DNA from: Clitopilus passeckerianus
Taxonomy: Eukaryota > Basidiomycota > Agaricomycetes > Agaricales > Entolomataceae
Reading direction: 5' to 3'
Length of the DNA stretch: 64,000 nt
Assembly: GCA_944990035.1 (NCBI GenBank)
Contig: CALYLX010000147.1
Span: forward strand, 112,477-176,476
The notes beneath the pieces were generated by a model. That model had not been told where the DNA came from. It was given only the letters and a program-made list of their open reading frames with translations, and searched no databases. Position 1 is the stretch's first letter. Each line of letters begins with the position of its first letter. Positions 38,801 to 50,191 of this stretch are shown here, piece after piece. Both the position numbers and the translations under genes were made by a program.

Positions 38801-39144
38801 GTGGTATCGACAGGCTCTTCAGGCATGTGAGTATCCACGTAGCGCGAGTCGGGATAGGCCAATCCTTGTGACCTATTCTATTGAGTTCGAAATGACAGGT
38901 GCCTTGACGACCCGTGAGCGATGATTATTTGGCGTATATAGATACAAGCGTTTTGTATAAACGCAGACATCCAGAGCATGGTGAGGGACAAGTGAAAACA
39001 TTAGAAAAAAAAATGACAGATAGATACTCATGTATACGATACAAATTTTAATGTTGTGTGATGCAAAATTGACGGATATGAAATAGTAAGAGGGTATCAA
39101 CAGCAAAAATCGAGAAAGCCCAGCAAAGAAGTTCGAAAGCAAAT
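35801..39144. other. Gene-poor region between the coiled-coil gene and SET1
   Basis: 3.3 kb without a supported gene. ORFs up to 165 codons (for example around 36130 on the plus strand and 38500-38862 on the minus strand) lack recognisable domains and convincing splice partners. I see no transposase fragment or clear repeat. Confidence 0.45.
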
Positions 39145-42100
39145 CTAATTGAGGAAGCCGCGACATTTGGCGGAACCGCAGAGACAGGGAATCTTGTCTT
39201 GCTCAAAGGGAAAGTGGTAGTCTTAAAATGTCATTATTAGAACATGGGTCAAGGAAGAGCGAGAGACATACCGTAGGTGATTTCGTCACCGAGTTCGATA
39301 TCCTGCTTAGCATAAATGACAATCTTCTTCTCACCATTGATCGTAATGATCTTGGCCGTGCAGTTGGGGTCGCAAGAATGGTTGATCAACCGCCTGTGAA
39401 ATGTCAGTTTGTTGAGGGTGAATACGGATGATCAACCGCCTACCCAAGATTTCCCTTCTTCGTGGCATCTACCACCAGGTCTTCGTCAATCCTGAAGAGG
39501 TAACTGCTCCCGATTCCTTGCCTCTCGTACGCCTTTTCGCGTTTGTCTGCGACCTGAGCCCGAATAACCTCGCCAACGTACTCGATCACCATCTCTCCGC
39601 GCATAATCTTCTCCATGGCATAAAGGCCCCAGTCGTGAATCGGCGAACGCGCAAAGCGGAGGTGTTTCTTCCGTGTCTGAAGCTGGTTGAACTTGAACGT
39701 GAGTTCGTTCGCCGTGTTTTCACCCTTGGAGAGGGTAATGGCCTTCTGGATCTGGTTCATCTCCTCTAGTCCTTGGGCACGTCGTCGGGCGTTGGCACGA
39801 TTTGAGCGAGATGATGTGATAATATGTTGAGGCTCTTCAATGACGGGGACTGTGGCTTCTACTGAGGTAGCGGCTCGCGCTTGATACTGAGCCACATAGG
39901 CTGACTTCTCGGCATGGGTGATCTTGTAATAGCCTTCTGTCCGAGCGGAACCGGTGATATGCTTCCGGAAGGTGGGTGTTTCTCCTAGGACAGGCGTCTC
40001 TGGACCTTCATCGACCTCTTCCGAAGGCTCCCATCCTTCCACGGCAAGCTTGAGGAAGTACAGGTCCTCGTCATCGTCGCACAGGCCAAGTGCAATTGGA
40101 TCTGGAGGTGGCGTCGGCGGAGGTGTAACGGCACGTGGTGGTTTGCGTTTAGGTTCGGGAGCTGGTGAAGGAGCGGGAGATTCTGAGGGTGTGATACGGA
40201 CATCTGCAACGGCAGGCACGTCGAATTCGGCGTCGGAGGGATAGACCACATCTTCAACCACCTCGACAACCTTCTTGGTAGATAATTTGGTCTTCTTTTT
40301 GGAAACGGCTTTCTTGCTTTTCGATTCCGTGACTGCCTCGACTTTGTGTTTCTTCTTGACCGGTTCCTCTGCTTCATCCTGCTCCTCAGAGGCACTCCGT
40401 TTACGAGCAATGTCAGTAGCTAGAGGTACCTCTTCGCCTTCTTCCTCCGATTCCAGGTCTTCTTCAATGATTCTGCGACTGGTTTTCTTGGCGACTTCCT
40501 TCTTCCTCTTCTTTTTGGGGGGTTCTGGTAGCTCTTCCTCCTCTGATTCTTCCTCCTCTTCCTGCTCCTCCGCCTTCAGTGATTGCTTCTCCTCCTCTTC
40601 CTGCACCTCGACCGTTACCTCTGCCCGAACTGTCTTCCGCTGCTTTTTGAAAGACAATCCCTTCAGGCCACGCTTCTCTCCTAGCGCGGAGATTCCTGAC
40701 CCTACGCCAACCCTCATCATGTTCTCTTTCTCCTTGATTATCAAGTTCAGGATTTCAGGGCCTACGACCTTATCCTTAATGTCCTCTTCGAGGACGGCTT
40801 TCAGGTCGCGGAGAATGATCCGGCGAGCTTCAGTAACAAGGTCATCTTCGTTCAGGACCTTCTTTTGCGGAGGTGTAGGAGGTGGGTGCGTGGTGATAGT
40901 GACAGGCTGGAATCCGAGCATCTTGTTGTTGCTAAGGACAGTAGCTGCCCGTCGAGCTGCAGTGGCATCCGAAAAGGTGATGTACCATCCAAGCTGGTCC
41001 TTGAATATCTGTGGAGAACGTATATGAGAACTAAGTAATGCATTGAACTAAAAAAAAATGCGCACCTGATCAACCTGGAATCCGTCAAAGAACTGCTTGA
41101 CATCTTCTTCCTGTATCGATGAACTAACAAGAGGCAAGCGGGCATGCTCTTTGCCATTCTTTGCAAGAGCCTCAATGATGGTCTCATGCTTTTCCCGCTC
41201 GGCAACTTTCTCCTGCTCGCCTCTTTCCCTCTCCCTTCCTCGTTCCCTCTCCCTCCGCTCTCTATAATCCCTTCCGCTAAACCTATCTCTACCATCATCC
41301 CGCTCCCAACTACGCTCCCTCCTTTCCCTCCTTCCCCAACTCCGGCTCCTCGACCAACTCCTTCTCTCCCTATACGCATCCCTCCCCCTCGAAGTCCAAT
41401 GATCTCTCCTCCAATCCCGACTTCGTTCCCTCCCCCGATCTCTGTCATCCCCAGCCCTCCATGTATCCCAGTCCCTCTCTCGTTCCCGACCGCCATACGG
41501 CGAAATAGGCGAAGGCGAGCGAGAGCCAAACCGATCCCTCTCCAGAACGGGTCGATAGCTCGACTTATACATCCCTGGAGGTGGCCGGTTCGTTGCTGCC
41601 GTAGACTTGGACGTAGATGCATCGGGAGCGGGAGGTTTAGGTGGGAGCTGAGATGGATTTGGAGTTGACCGTCCATGCATAGGCACAGCAGACAGCTCGT
41701 GGGATGGTGTAGGCAGCTGGTTCTGAGGTGAAGGGCTCATCATAGCTGTGGCCATCACTGTCGCGCGAGCACGGATGAGAGAGGAGGGGACAGCAGCGAC
41801 GGGTGGAGCTGTGCCTGCTGTTTGAGGTTTCTGTGGGAGTCCGAAGGTTGGTTTTGGAGGGAGTACCAGAGGGCTTGAGGCGGCTTTATGTTCATGGTCA
41901 TTCGCCTTGGACCCCTCTGCATGTGACGGCGCCTGAGCCGGAGTGGCGGCTGCACTCGTACTTGCAGAAGGAGCGCGGTGAAGTTGGGGGAGACCAGCCG
42001 GTAATGGTGTCTTTCCTTGCAGACTGTGAGCTGGATTGGGTGTCAGACTATCTGCTCCATTGACCATGCTAGGGCGAGCTGGGGCTTGCGATGATCCTTG

Positions 42101-44263
42101 CCCCGGGACTGGTAACGGTGTAAGACCCTGTTCCTTCCTCTTCTGCTGCTGCCTGTCCCAACTCTTCTTCTCCTCAAGCAGCTTCAATACAGCCTTCAAC
42201 ACCCACCCATCCCCATCAAGCACCGCCCGAAGTTTGGTATCATCCTGTCCTGCCCGTCCTGGCCCTTTCATTACGCCAACGCCATAGGCAGCAGCGCGAC
42301 CATCTTCAGCTTTGACGCATCTTTTCGCTTCTTCAGCAGCTGAATACTGAAGATGCAGCACGCCCAGAGGAGCGCCATTACTTCGATCAATTTGCCATTC
42401 GAAGGAGGCTAAGCTTCCGAAAGTCCTGTAGTGCGTCCTAAGAATCGACGTAGACGTCAACGTCGGGATATTGGTGATCAGTACAGTCGTTGGTGGTGAT
42501 CCAATCGAGTTTTCAGCATCATACTGAAAGTGACTGTCAGTAAATAGAGCCCCGGTCGAAAGGAGTCCGAACACACCTCATACTCAATCTCCGCAAACCG
42601 TTCCCTCACACTCCTCTGCGCCATGATAGTAAGCCCAGGCTCGACCTTCCTCGGATCACAAACTACAATTTCCTCCTCCACTATCCCAGCACCCTGTCCG
42701 TCAACATCCATATCACCCCCACCAACCACCTCTCCATCGTACCTAAACAACATCTCCTTTCCCTTGCCTTTGCCCTTGATCCGCTGACTTGCTACGGCAG
42801 GATCGGCATGCTTCCTCACATGCTCAATCAGGACCTTGTAGTATGTTGGGTCACGCTTCGACCCTCTCGACAAAGACGACGGCGCAGCTGCAGTGTATGT
42901 GTCCAGCGAGGGGTCAAATAGCACCTTGTGTGTTCTCGCTTCCTCAAGAGGAGGGTACTCTGACCGTGCAGGAGGCCATGCAGGAGCTGGTGGAAGGGAA
43001 TAAAGTTTCTGCGGCGGAGGTGGTACCGGAGAAGGTGTAGAAGGCGGAGGGGTGGGCCGGTGTGACGGGCCAGCTAGAGAAGAGGTAGAGGGTGCAGACG
43101 GTGAGATATTTTTTAAAGTTGACATTTGTGGCGCAGGAGGCAAATGCGGAGGGTGAGGTAATGGAATTGATATTTTAGGTAATGGCATGAATATCTGCTG
43201 TGAAGGAGGTGCCGGCAGCTGGCTGGGACCTGCAGACGGTGGAGGTGGCGGGGGCGGAAGTGAAGTAGGTTGTGGTGGAGGTGGGGGCGGTGGTGAAGAT
43301 GCGGGAGGTGGTGGCGGTTGGGATGTTGGGGGCGGTGGTTGTGTTTCCTGCCTTTGATCAGGTTTAGCTGGGGCTGGAGGCACTGGAGGAGGAGGTAAAG
43401 ACGGAGGTGGTGGGGGAGGAGGTTCCTCCGTTGGTGGAGGTGGAGGCGGTGGTGCTACGGACGGCGGCCTTGGTGTGGTCTGTTGCGAAGGAATACCGTT
43501 TGCAAAAGGAGACGCAGGTTTTGCAAGTATATCCTTCGATTTGATGGCAGACGCAGAAGGTGGTATAGGGATGGAAATGGCAACACGGTCGCTACTGCTC
43601 CCAATACTCGTACTGACAGCAGAATTCGAGCTTTTATTCCCCAAAGTTGAAGATCCCATGTCTAGATTCATTGAATCATATTTAGCGCCGGGGCTGCTGC
43701 CTGCATGTGCAGATGGCTCGCCGCTGTCACCGTTCAAAGTATGAACGTCGCTTCTTCCATTTATCTGCAATAAGATTCTTATGAGTTAGTTATGTTTCAA
43801 TGCCAATTCAGGGCCAACTACACGTAAGAAAAAGACGGAGAACTCGACAAGAAACCGAAATAGGTGTAGAAGATCAAAAAAAGGAAGTGTGACTTACGGA
43901 ATTTCCATTGCGACCTGTAGAAACAGGGGTCTTTTCAGGCTGCTTTCCTTTGAAAGAGATGGGCTGACGGTTCGCTTGCAGCCCAGTTGAACCATTGACG
44001 AAGGACTTTGGGGGATGTCTAGGTGCTGGCTGGTGTGCCGGGTTAAGAGAGGTATTGGCCAGCAAACTCCTGGGTCCGGTCGGAATGGGCTTCGACGGGA
44101 GTGCAGCTATACCCACAGCCTGTCCTCGAGGCCCTCTCGGTAGCTGAGAGGAAGAAGGATGCTGTAAATGGTGGGAGGAGGACGAGGAGGACAAGGACGA
44201 TGGCTGTTGAGATTGGGTTCCCAATAGGGCCCGTGGTCCCGTTGGTGGCGCCTTCCCCGACAT
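39145..44263 (-). CDS. SET1: Histone H3 lysine-4 methyltransferase SET1 (COMPASS catalytic subunit)
   Basis: Methylates H3K4 as the core of COMPASS. Six exons keep frame: 44263-43898, 43764-42577, 42523-41066, 41008-39444, 39393-39272 and 39221-39145, giving 1591 residues. The start [15 protein letters not shown] is preferred over upstream codons. A long polyproline stretch spans about residues 200-380. RRM-like domain 1 lies near 519-620 ([20 protein letters not shown]), an Arg/Glu/Asp-rich SR-like stretch near 870-960, and a second RRM-like segment near 980-1040. The N-SET region includes [19 protein letters not shown] and RTEGYYKI. The SET domain at the C-terminus has [40 protein letters not shown] and EITYDYHFP, and the post-[16 protein letters not shown] carries the zinc cysteines. 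All catalytic motifs are intact. Confidence 0.95.
39394..39443 (-). other. SET1 intron flanked by a 13-nt direct repeat
   Basis: The 50-base intron between NLG and RLINHSC starts GTAGGCGGTTGATCA, and the next exon starts GCGGTTGATCA after CACAG. The 13-mer AGGCGGTTGATCA (minus strand) is at 39441-39429 in the intron and at 39395-39383 across the acceptor. Confidence 0.8.
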
Positions 44264-46224
44264 AAACAGCAACTAGAACGACTAAGCCACGACGACGAAG
44301 CCGTTTTGAACGTCGAAGACGGCGACAAGAACGGAAAAGGTTGTTGACGCGGAGATGAAAGTGTATGGCCCTGCGACGATGAGCGTGGCAGATCTCCTGT
44401 GACAAACAACGGTCAACCTTTGTTCCATACATTCACCATGTCCACCGCGACTTTCACATATTTCTCACAAAACACGGCCAGAATCACACAAAATTGGCTT
44501 TACAATGCCGAGCACAGCGACTCGAGAAAATCCACCGTTTTTCATGCCAACTCATCAACAGTTTACCCGAGATCCACGCTAATTTGCCAGCAGAAAAGCT
44601 TGATTGAAATGTGGCGTTGGAATGTGGTTGGGATTATAATTAAACACCATGTGGCCAACAGGAAGGTTGCCATGCTCTGGCTGGATGGAATTCTCAGTGA
44701 ACTTTGTGCATGGTATGCAGCTGTAGGACGGGCGCTTGTGTGCCAAATTTTCATGCAGTGCTTACTCAAAGCTCTTGTAATAGTCGAATCCATACCAAAT
44801 GCATTTTACCATTCTTCAGATGCGGGGTCTCATCTTCGTGATATCTCCAGGATTTTCAGGGGACGTGGTTCTTTGTTTTCGACAAATCGCCCTTCAATAC
44901 TTTTCGCCATCCAACGATGACCAACGCGCACAAACGGCCTGTTCATGCCGCCCACAGAAATGGGACGATCATGTGGCAGCTTGAAAATATACATTCTGCC
45001 AAAATTTCTCGACATTGACATGGGACGGTGGGGACTCCATTATGAAGCCAAGATGCGACCACGTATTGTGGCTCAGCCATTGAAGAACTCGAATGCTCAC
45101 CACGAACGAGCCTCATGTACAGGCTTCAGTAATGTCCTGGTTGAAGCCTCAACTCCCGTCAGAAACACTTCTAGCAGATTCACGACCAATCACACCTCAT
45201 TCCACGAGAGTCATAATCATAGCCCTAGCGACGTCTCGAAGGCACGAATTGTATACAGATAACGTCCGTGAATACAGTCGTCTACAAGACCCGTGGTACA
45301 TCGGTAAGCTATCCTGTAAAGACCTCTGAGCACTGGAGGTCCTCAAGGCCCTGTTCGACTCAGTGCATTGGAAATATATTTGGCTCATGGCTTATTTCTT
45401 TTTGGTACGCAATAGCAGAAACATATTACCGGAATAGACCTCCCCATGCTACTCGTTCATAGCAAACTCCTAATGTTTGTGTTTTGAAGCCCAAAATTTT
45501 CCCTCGACCCACCCAACAGGCCTCCACCCGCAGGCCCAACAAAACATGTCAACCACGCCAGCCCATTCCGACCCCAACCTGGTCCTCGCATGTGCATGAC
45601 TGCCAGCAGCCAAACTCATCCTACGCTGCTTGACAAGCCTTCTCTCCTCAAAGAACCTCCGACCCGATGCTGAAAGCTGCACGAGGTCGGGTCAGCGGTC
45701 CTTGGAGGGGAGGAGGCTGTCAAGCAGCGCAGTCTGAGCATGGTTTCTGATGTATCTATCTGGCATACACCCGTTCCTACCAGATGCTGGAATCTCAAAA
45801 GTCGGTCGATGCTGGATTGAGAGAATCCCTCTCAAGTGGATGCTAGGTACGTGAGATTTATCCATTTTGTTTTGAGAAACACTTGGGAGGTGGGAGATAT
45901 ATAGGGCTCGAGCTTGAAAACGAAAACTGTGCTCCACTTCAGCTTATTAATGCTTCAGTCAAGTAAGAGAATAAGGTCCAGTAGCGCATGGTTGTATGGA
46001 TGAGTCATCCTCTACAGGACATCCTACATTATGAGCTGTGTTCGATCCAGTGCGCTCGACATATGGCTTATTCAAACCGAGTTTGCTTCATGCTTTTGCA
46101 ATTCTTTGTAAAATGGAAAAATTCGAGTTGTAAGATATATGTAACAACTATAGAAGCAACTCCAAGGCGAAAATATGGACCTCGATGGTCATAAACCACC
46201 CGCACCCTATGCATACTGCCAGAT
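44264..46224. other. Intergenic region upstream of SET1
   Basis: 2 kb with the SET1 5' region. ORFs up to 173 codons have no domain or coding-like composition. This marks the passage from intact single-copy genes to the damaged duplicated block. Confidence 0.4.
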
Positions 46225-47453
46225 TTACTCCCCTTTCCATTCCTCCTTAGAGATACAGTCGCCTGGTGGAATACGAGCGTATCGGTCACCAGCAACATCT
46301 GCACTCTCTACGAGCTGTCTAATGGCTTTGACGTCTTCAGGCGAGAGCTTCAGTTCCGCACCCCTGGCATTATCTTCCAGCCGATCGACGCTTCGGATGC
46401 CGGGGATAGGGACAACTTTAAAGAAGGGCGAGTTAGTCAATTGCGAGTTAATCATATGGCAAGGGAAGACGTACAGTTTGAGTGCTCGTCCAGAATCCAC
46501 GCAATGGTGATTTGGACGGGGGTGGCGTTATACTTGTCAGCGAAGATCTGCAATTTATCCGCAATAGCCAGATTCTTTGGAAAGTTCTCCTCCGAGAAAC
46601 GAGGGACCGTCAACCGGAAATCGCCCTCCTCGAAATCTGCCCTCGACTTGAATCTTCCCGATCTTCCCATAACCAGTCCTCTCGCAAGAGGTGAATACGC
46701 AACGACCGCCATTCCAAGCTCGTTGATCGCCTCCACGAACCCAGTCTTCTCGATGTCGATCTCGAACGGACTGAACTCCATCTGAGCAGCGATGACCTTC
46801 TCTCCAACCCCCGGGACCTCCCTTGCCCTCTTCAGTGTTGCGACACTCGGTTCGGACAGTCCAATCCACTTGATTTGACCATTGTCGACAAACTCTTTCA
46901 GTGTCTCCATTACGACCTCAATGGGAACATTCGGATCGACTCGGTGTTGGTAGTACAAATCGATGTAGTCTGTTTGAAGAGCTCAGGGACTTTTGAGTTG
47001 TGAACGGATGTAGGAGGGGTCGCTGCGGGGACAACCGCGGTCTTCAGGGGTTTGGCCGTCGAGGTTGTAGCCGCCGAATTTAGTGGCCAGGAAGATCTCT
47101 TTGCGACGACCGGTTTCGGCAAACCAGCGGCCCAGGAGAGCCTGACCTGGTAGAGGATAAGGATAAAACTAAAGAGAAAAAAAGCAGGGGAAAGAACGTA
47201 CTGGTTCCATAGACATCGGCGGTGTCCCAGAATGTTACACCACGATCAGCGGCGTAGGTAAGTGTTTTCAACGACTCATTGTCGTCACTCTTGCCATAAA
47301 ATGCACCCATACCTACATGTCATCACTGTGAGCACCCTGGGCTTACAATGAAATGGGACTCAAAGACGTACCCATTGCACCTAATCCTATCGCACTAACG
47401 GTAGGACCATTCTTTCCGAGTTGACGAGTAGGAATTTGCTGTTGGGCAGACAT
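46225..47453 (-). pseudogene. Aldo-keto reductase, copy 1, with an internal stop
   Basis: NADPH-dependent aldo-keto reductase of the yeast Aad/plant auxin-induced-like type. Exons 47453-47372, 47312-47202, 47146-46475 and 46415-46225 total 1056 bases and keep overall frame. Family motifs: TRQLGKNGPTVSAIGLGAMG, DRGVTFWDTADVYG with the catalytic Asp and Tyr, LATKFGGYNLDG, IDLYYQHRVDP with the His, IKWIGLSEPS, AYSPLARGL and VPIPGIRSVDRLEDN. At 46983-46985 there is an in-frame TGA: where copy 2 reads QFKKSLEALHTD, copy 1 reads QLKSP-stop-ALQTD. Relative to copy 2 this stretch has lost three single bases, restoring frame afterwards. Splicing the stop out would need a 21-base intron, so the gene is probably dead, or the assembly has local errors. 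The partner copy lies inverted at 62709. Confidence 0.85.
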
Positions 47454-47504
47454 GTTCAAGATTCAAGTAGAGATGCTTTGAACAATCTGCATTTCATTCC
47501 TCGG

Positions 47505-47512
47505 TATTTATA
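47505..47512 (-). promoter_or_regulatory. TATA box of aldo-keto reductase copy 1
   Basis: TATAAATA on the minus strand, 52 bases upstream of the ATG. Copy 2 has TATAAAGG in the equivalent place. Confidence 0.5.
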
Positions 47513-48153
47513 CGAAGTCTTGGATGCCGATTATACATCATTTTCTTCTGGGATTGGGATGTTCATTGAAGACGACCAAAACAATTTCGGCACCGACATC
47601 GGTAGAATGTTGCCCAGAGACTCGCATTCTCTATGACTTGTTTGTGCGGCGCGTAGTTCACTTGCTCACCAAGCAATGCGATGGTCGGTGTATTGCCCAG
47701 AGGATAATAATACAGTCGAGGTAAACTCGTCGGTTGCATTGCCGAAAGAGGGAAGGCTGTTGCTTGCTCCTGCTTGTTTGATGAATTCAAAGTCTGGAGA
47801 GATCGGCTGATCATCCGCTTTTTGACAGGTTCTGTGGTCAGCTTCCTTCGGCGCTCAGACAGGCCTTCGACCATTTTTCCTATTGGCAATCTAGTGTGTA
47901 CTGACATTCCTTTAAGGCGCCTCATAGACCTGTGCACCCCTTATCCTGACGCTAGTATCCATTTCGGTTCGTAGGGTAAAGTTGATCCTTTTACGTCTTC
48001 GGCTGCAGAACCCTATGTTCGACTTGAATACGCTGGCTACATTCCTCTCTCCGCTGGATTCTTATCATGAATAGGATCGGCTTGCATGTTAAGTCTCCCA
48101 CCTGCCAGCTCCCTAAAATGAGAAAGATAGACCCACGCGAACTGGAAAAATGG
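47513..48153. other. Intergenic region
   Basis: About 640 bases between the reductase promoter and the first cysteine-cluster copy. Nothing recognised. Confidence 0.4.
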
Positions 48154-49172
48154 ATGAAGCTTGTCCAGAAGGACACTAAATCGGCAAAGACATAATGGTG
48201 TCGACGTCAGGAAAGACATCGGCATGGCTTTGGTATATGCACATCTACTTGGGCACGAGAAGGTAGGTCTTTCTCAGCCACACTAAACTGTTCTTAACTT
48301 GGCTTTCATGCTTGTCGAACAGGACTGGGCATCAAAGATTCCGTGTCCTAGTCAGCCTGGTCACTCAGCAAGCGGATCGTCTCAGTTGAAGGGCAACAAT
48401 AAACGTTTGCGAATGGGTACGGATTCAATCTCAGCAGGGCCCGTCAGGAATAAAGCGAGCGAAGGTTCAAGACGGGAGAGGCGTTCCGAACCCTAAGACT
48501 ACAATCGGTGCGGAGCAGGAGGTACCAATCTCACATGACACGATACAGGAAGACAGACATTGGCTGGCCCTCCTGAAGGCCCTCGAGGCACCCTACAAGT
48601 GCTTTCTACTAAGGCCGAAAATGAGCATCCAGACGGCTCCCTTCCTTGTGGACCACAGGTCAAAATGCGGTAAACCCGATGACTGTACGACGTATACCAA
48701 GGCCATCACTTGCTTCTGCTGGACCGGTAAGTCAGTTCACTTGTATGCTTGATCTTACGCAGTTGACGCTTCCATGACAATAGGATACGGACACATGAAT
48801 ATTGCATTCTGTGGATGTGAAGGTGTCGAACGTAATCTTATCTTCAATGGTCTCTTTCTAGCTGGGTCAACTTCACCCCTGGCAATATCAGCGACTATAT
48901 TTTAAAACTTTATAGCTGGTTTAGATAACGTCAAGACGTTCCTTGAGATTCTTAGGATGGGATACAAGATTCCCCGCATTCCCACTGTTCTGAACTCTAA
49001 AGTGGGGAGCCTTTGTTCATAGCATTTGCACGAACTTTGGGCTGTCATGGAACAGGGCACTCCAGTTGTGGAAGGACTCGACGAGGCGTTTAAGACTGCC
49101 CTCCTTGTGTACAAAGAATTGCGACTCCGAGCATCTCAACCTAGGCAATCGGGAACTTCGAGTCTAAAATAG
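48154..49172 (+). pseudogene. Cysteine-cluster protein, tandem copy A (damaged)
   Basis: First of three tandem relatives. Readable pieces in order: MKLVQKD..., NGVDVRKDIGMALVYAHLLG ending at a GTAGGT donor, an NLS-like KGNNKRLRM segment, EDRHWLALLKALEAPYKCFL, the cysteine cluster KCGKPDDC...AITC followed after an intron by GYGHMNIAFCGCEGVERNLI and FNGLF, then DNVKTFLEILRMGYKIP, and after a last intron GTPVVEGLDEAFKTALLVYK with stop TAG at 49170. The frame is broken at least at TAA near 48196, TAA after RRSEP (48496) and TAA after ISATIF (about 48904). Splice sites align with copies B and C. The CGC...GLF block resembles the CxC cysteine clusters of KDZ transposon proteins; this likeness is from memory and is not proof. 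Confidence 0.6.
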
Positions 49173-49487
49173 ATATTCCATTTGTTGTTCGTTCTGAACG
49201 TATCCGTAGTTTGAAATAGGCGCAAAATTCTTTGAACAGTACCATTTCGGTTTGTCTACGTAAATTATATATATTAGGATGACCTGTTTCGGAATACATC
49301 CAAGTTCGTGTTGAACCATCCAAGAGAAGATTTTATTCACCCACAATTGGGTAGGAGCTCAAAAATGCCGGACATCTCCGGTCTGTGACCTGCAACCCCA
49401 GGCTCTTCAACTTCACCCAGCAAGTATCGGAGCTCCTTGCGTGCTTGCGAGACTTGATAACCGCGTCTCGGTTCTGCGATGCTGAAG

Positions 49488-49566
49488 TACAGCCGATTTC
49501 AAAACGATAGACACCCCAACGTCCCTGTAGGTGTAGAGCAGCATGATCGCGCATCAGTGATCCGAG
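49488..49566 (-). repeat. Left arm of a 79-bp inverted repeat
   Basis: The reverse complement matches 50002-50080 over 79 bases with 5 mismatches. Inner ends read CTCGGATCACTGATGCGCGA; outer ends read GAAATCGGCTGTA. Confidence 0.85.
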
Positions 49567-50001
49567 ATGCCGACCCAGTGTCCTCGCCCTCTCGTGTTGC
49601 GTTCAATGGAAGCAAGTTTCAAACTCTGGGGTAAAAAGCACAATATTCCTACCGGAATAGCTACAGAACTGCCTGTAAAATTGTAAGTACGGAAGTTGTA
49701 CCGATGGATATGCTCCCAGAAGCGGAGCAGCGCCTCCTAAGGATCTAGGGATGCCTGGACCAGCGATTCTCTGCGGGGTGGCATGGCTGAGCATGAGAGC
49801 CATTGAGTGCATAGGCTCTAATATTCTCCGATGCATTGTTCCCGGAAGATCCAACTGCATCTGTACACTTTGTTCCATTGAAAAAGCATAACCGATTACC
49901 GGCCAAGTACAAACGGTGCTACGTTGCAAACTTGAACGGAACAAGAATGGGCTTTCTATAGCGTACGAAAGTCCAAGGCGTTCTAAAACCAGTCTATACA
50001 C

Positions 50002-50080
50002 CTCGGATCACTGATGCGCGATCAAGCTGCTCTGCATGTACAAGGACGTTGGGGTGTCTATCGTTTTGAAATCGGCTGTA
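50002..50080 (+). repeat. Right arm of a 79-bp inverted repeat
   Basis: Partner of 49488-49566, with a 435-base spacer between the arms. The spacer carries a 132-codon minus-strand ORF (49603-50001) of no known family. The unit sits between cysteine-cluster copies A and B and may be a foldback or MITE-type insertion. Confidence 0.85.
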
Positions 50081-50191
50081 ATACGCTATTACATCCCCTG
50101 TATGACTGCCTCTTTGACTTGGAAATGACCTTTAAACGCGTCCTGATGCCATCACACTTCCTTTTCTGCTCTGGAACACGACGTCCAAGAG

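Larger units (their letters stand above)
49173..50191. other. Spacer between cysteine-cluster copies A and B
   Basis: 1 kb holding the inverted-repeat unit (49488-50080). Apart from that, no feature is seen. Confidence 0.45.

Noticed and set aside
38500..38862. 120-codon minus-strand ORF downstream of SET1
   Set aside because: No recognisable domain, no convincing splice partners, and SET1 ends cleanly with its post-SET motif at 39145.
40275..41027. 250-codon plus-strand ORF, Ser/Phe-rich
   Set aside because: Antisense shadow of the Glu/Lys-rich linker of SET1.
41144..41668. 174-codon plus-strand proline-rich ORF
   Set aside because: Antisense to the Arg/Glu/Asp-rich stretch of SET1; composition is explained by the sense gene.
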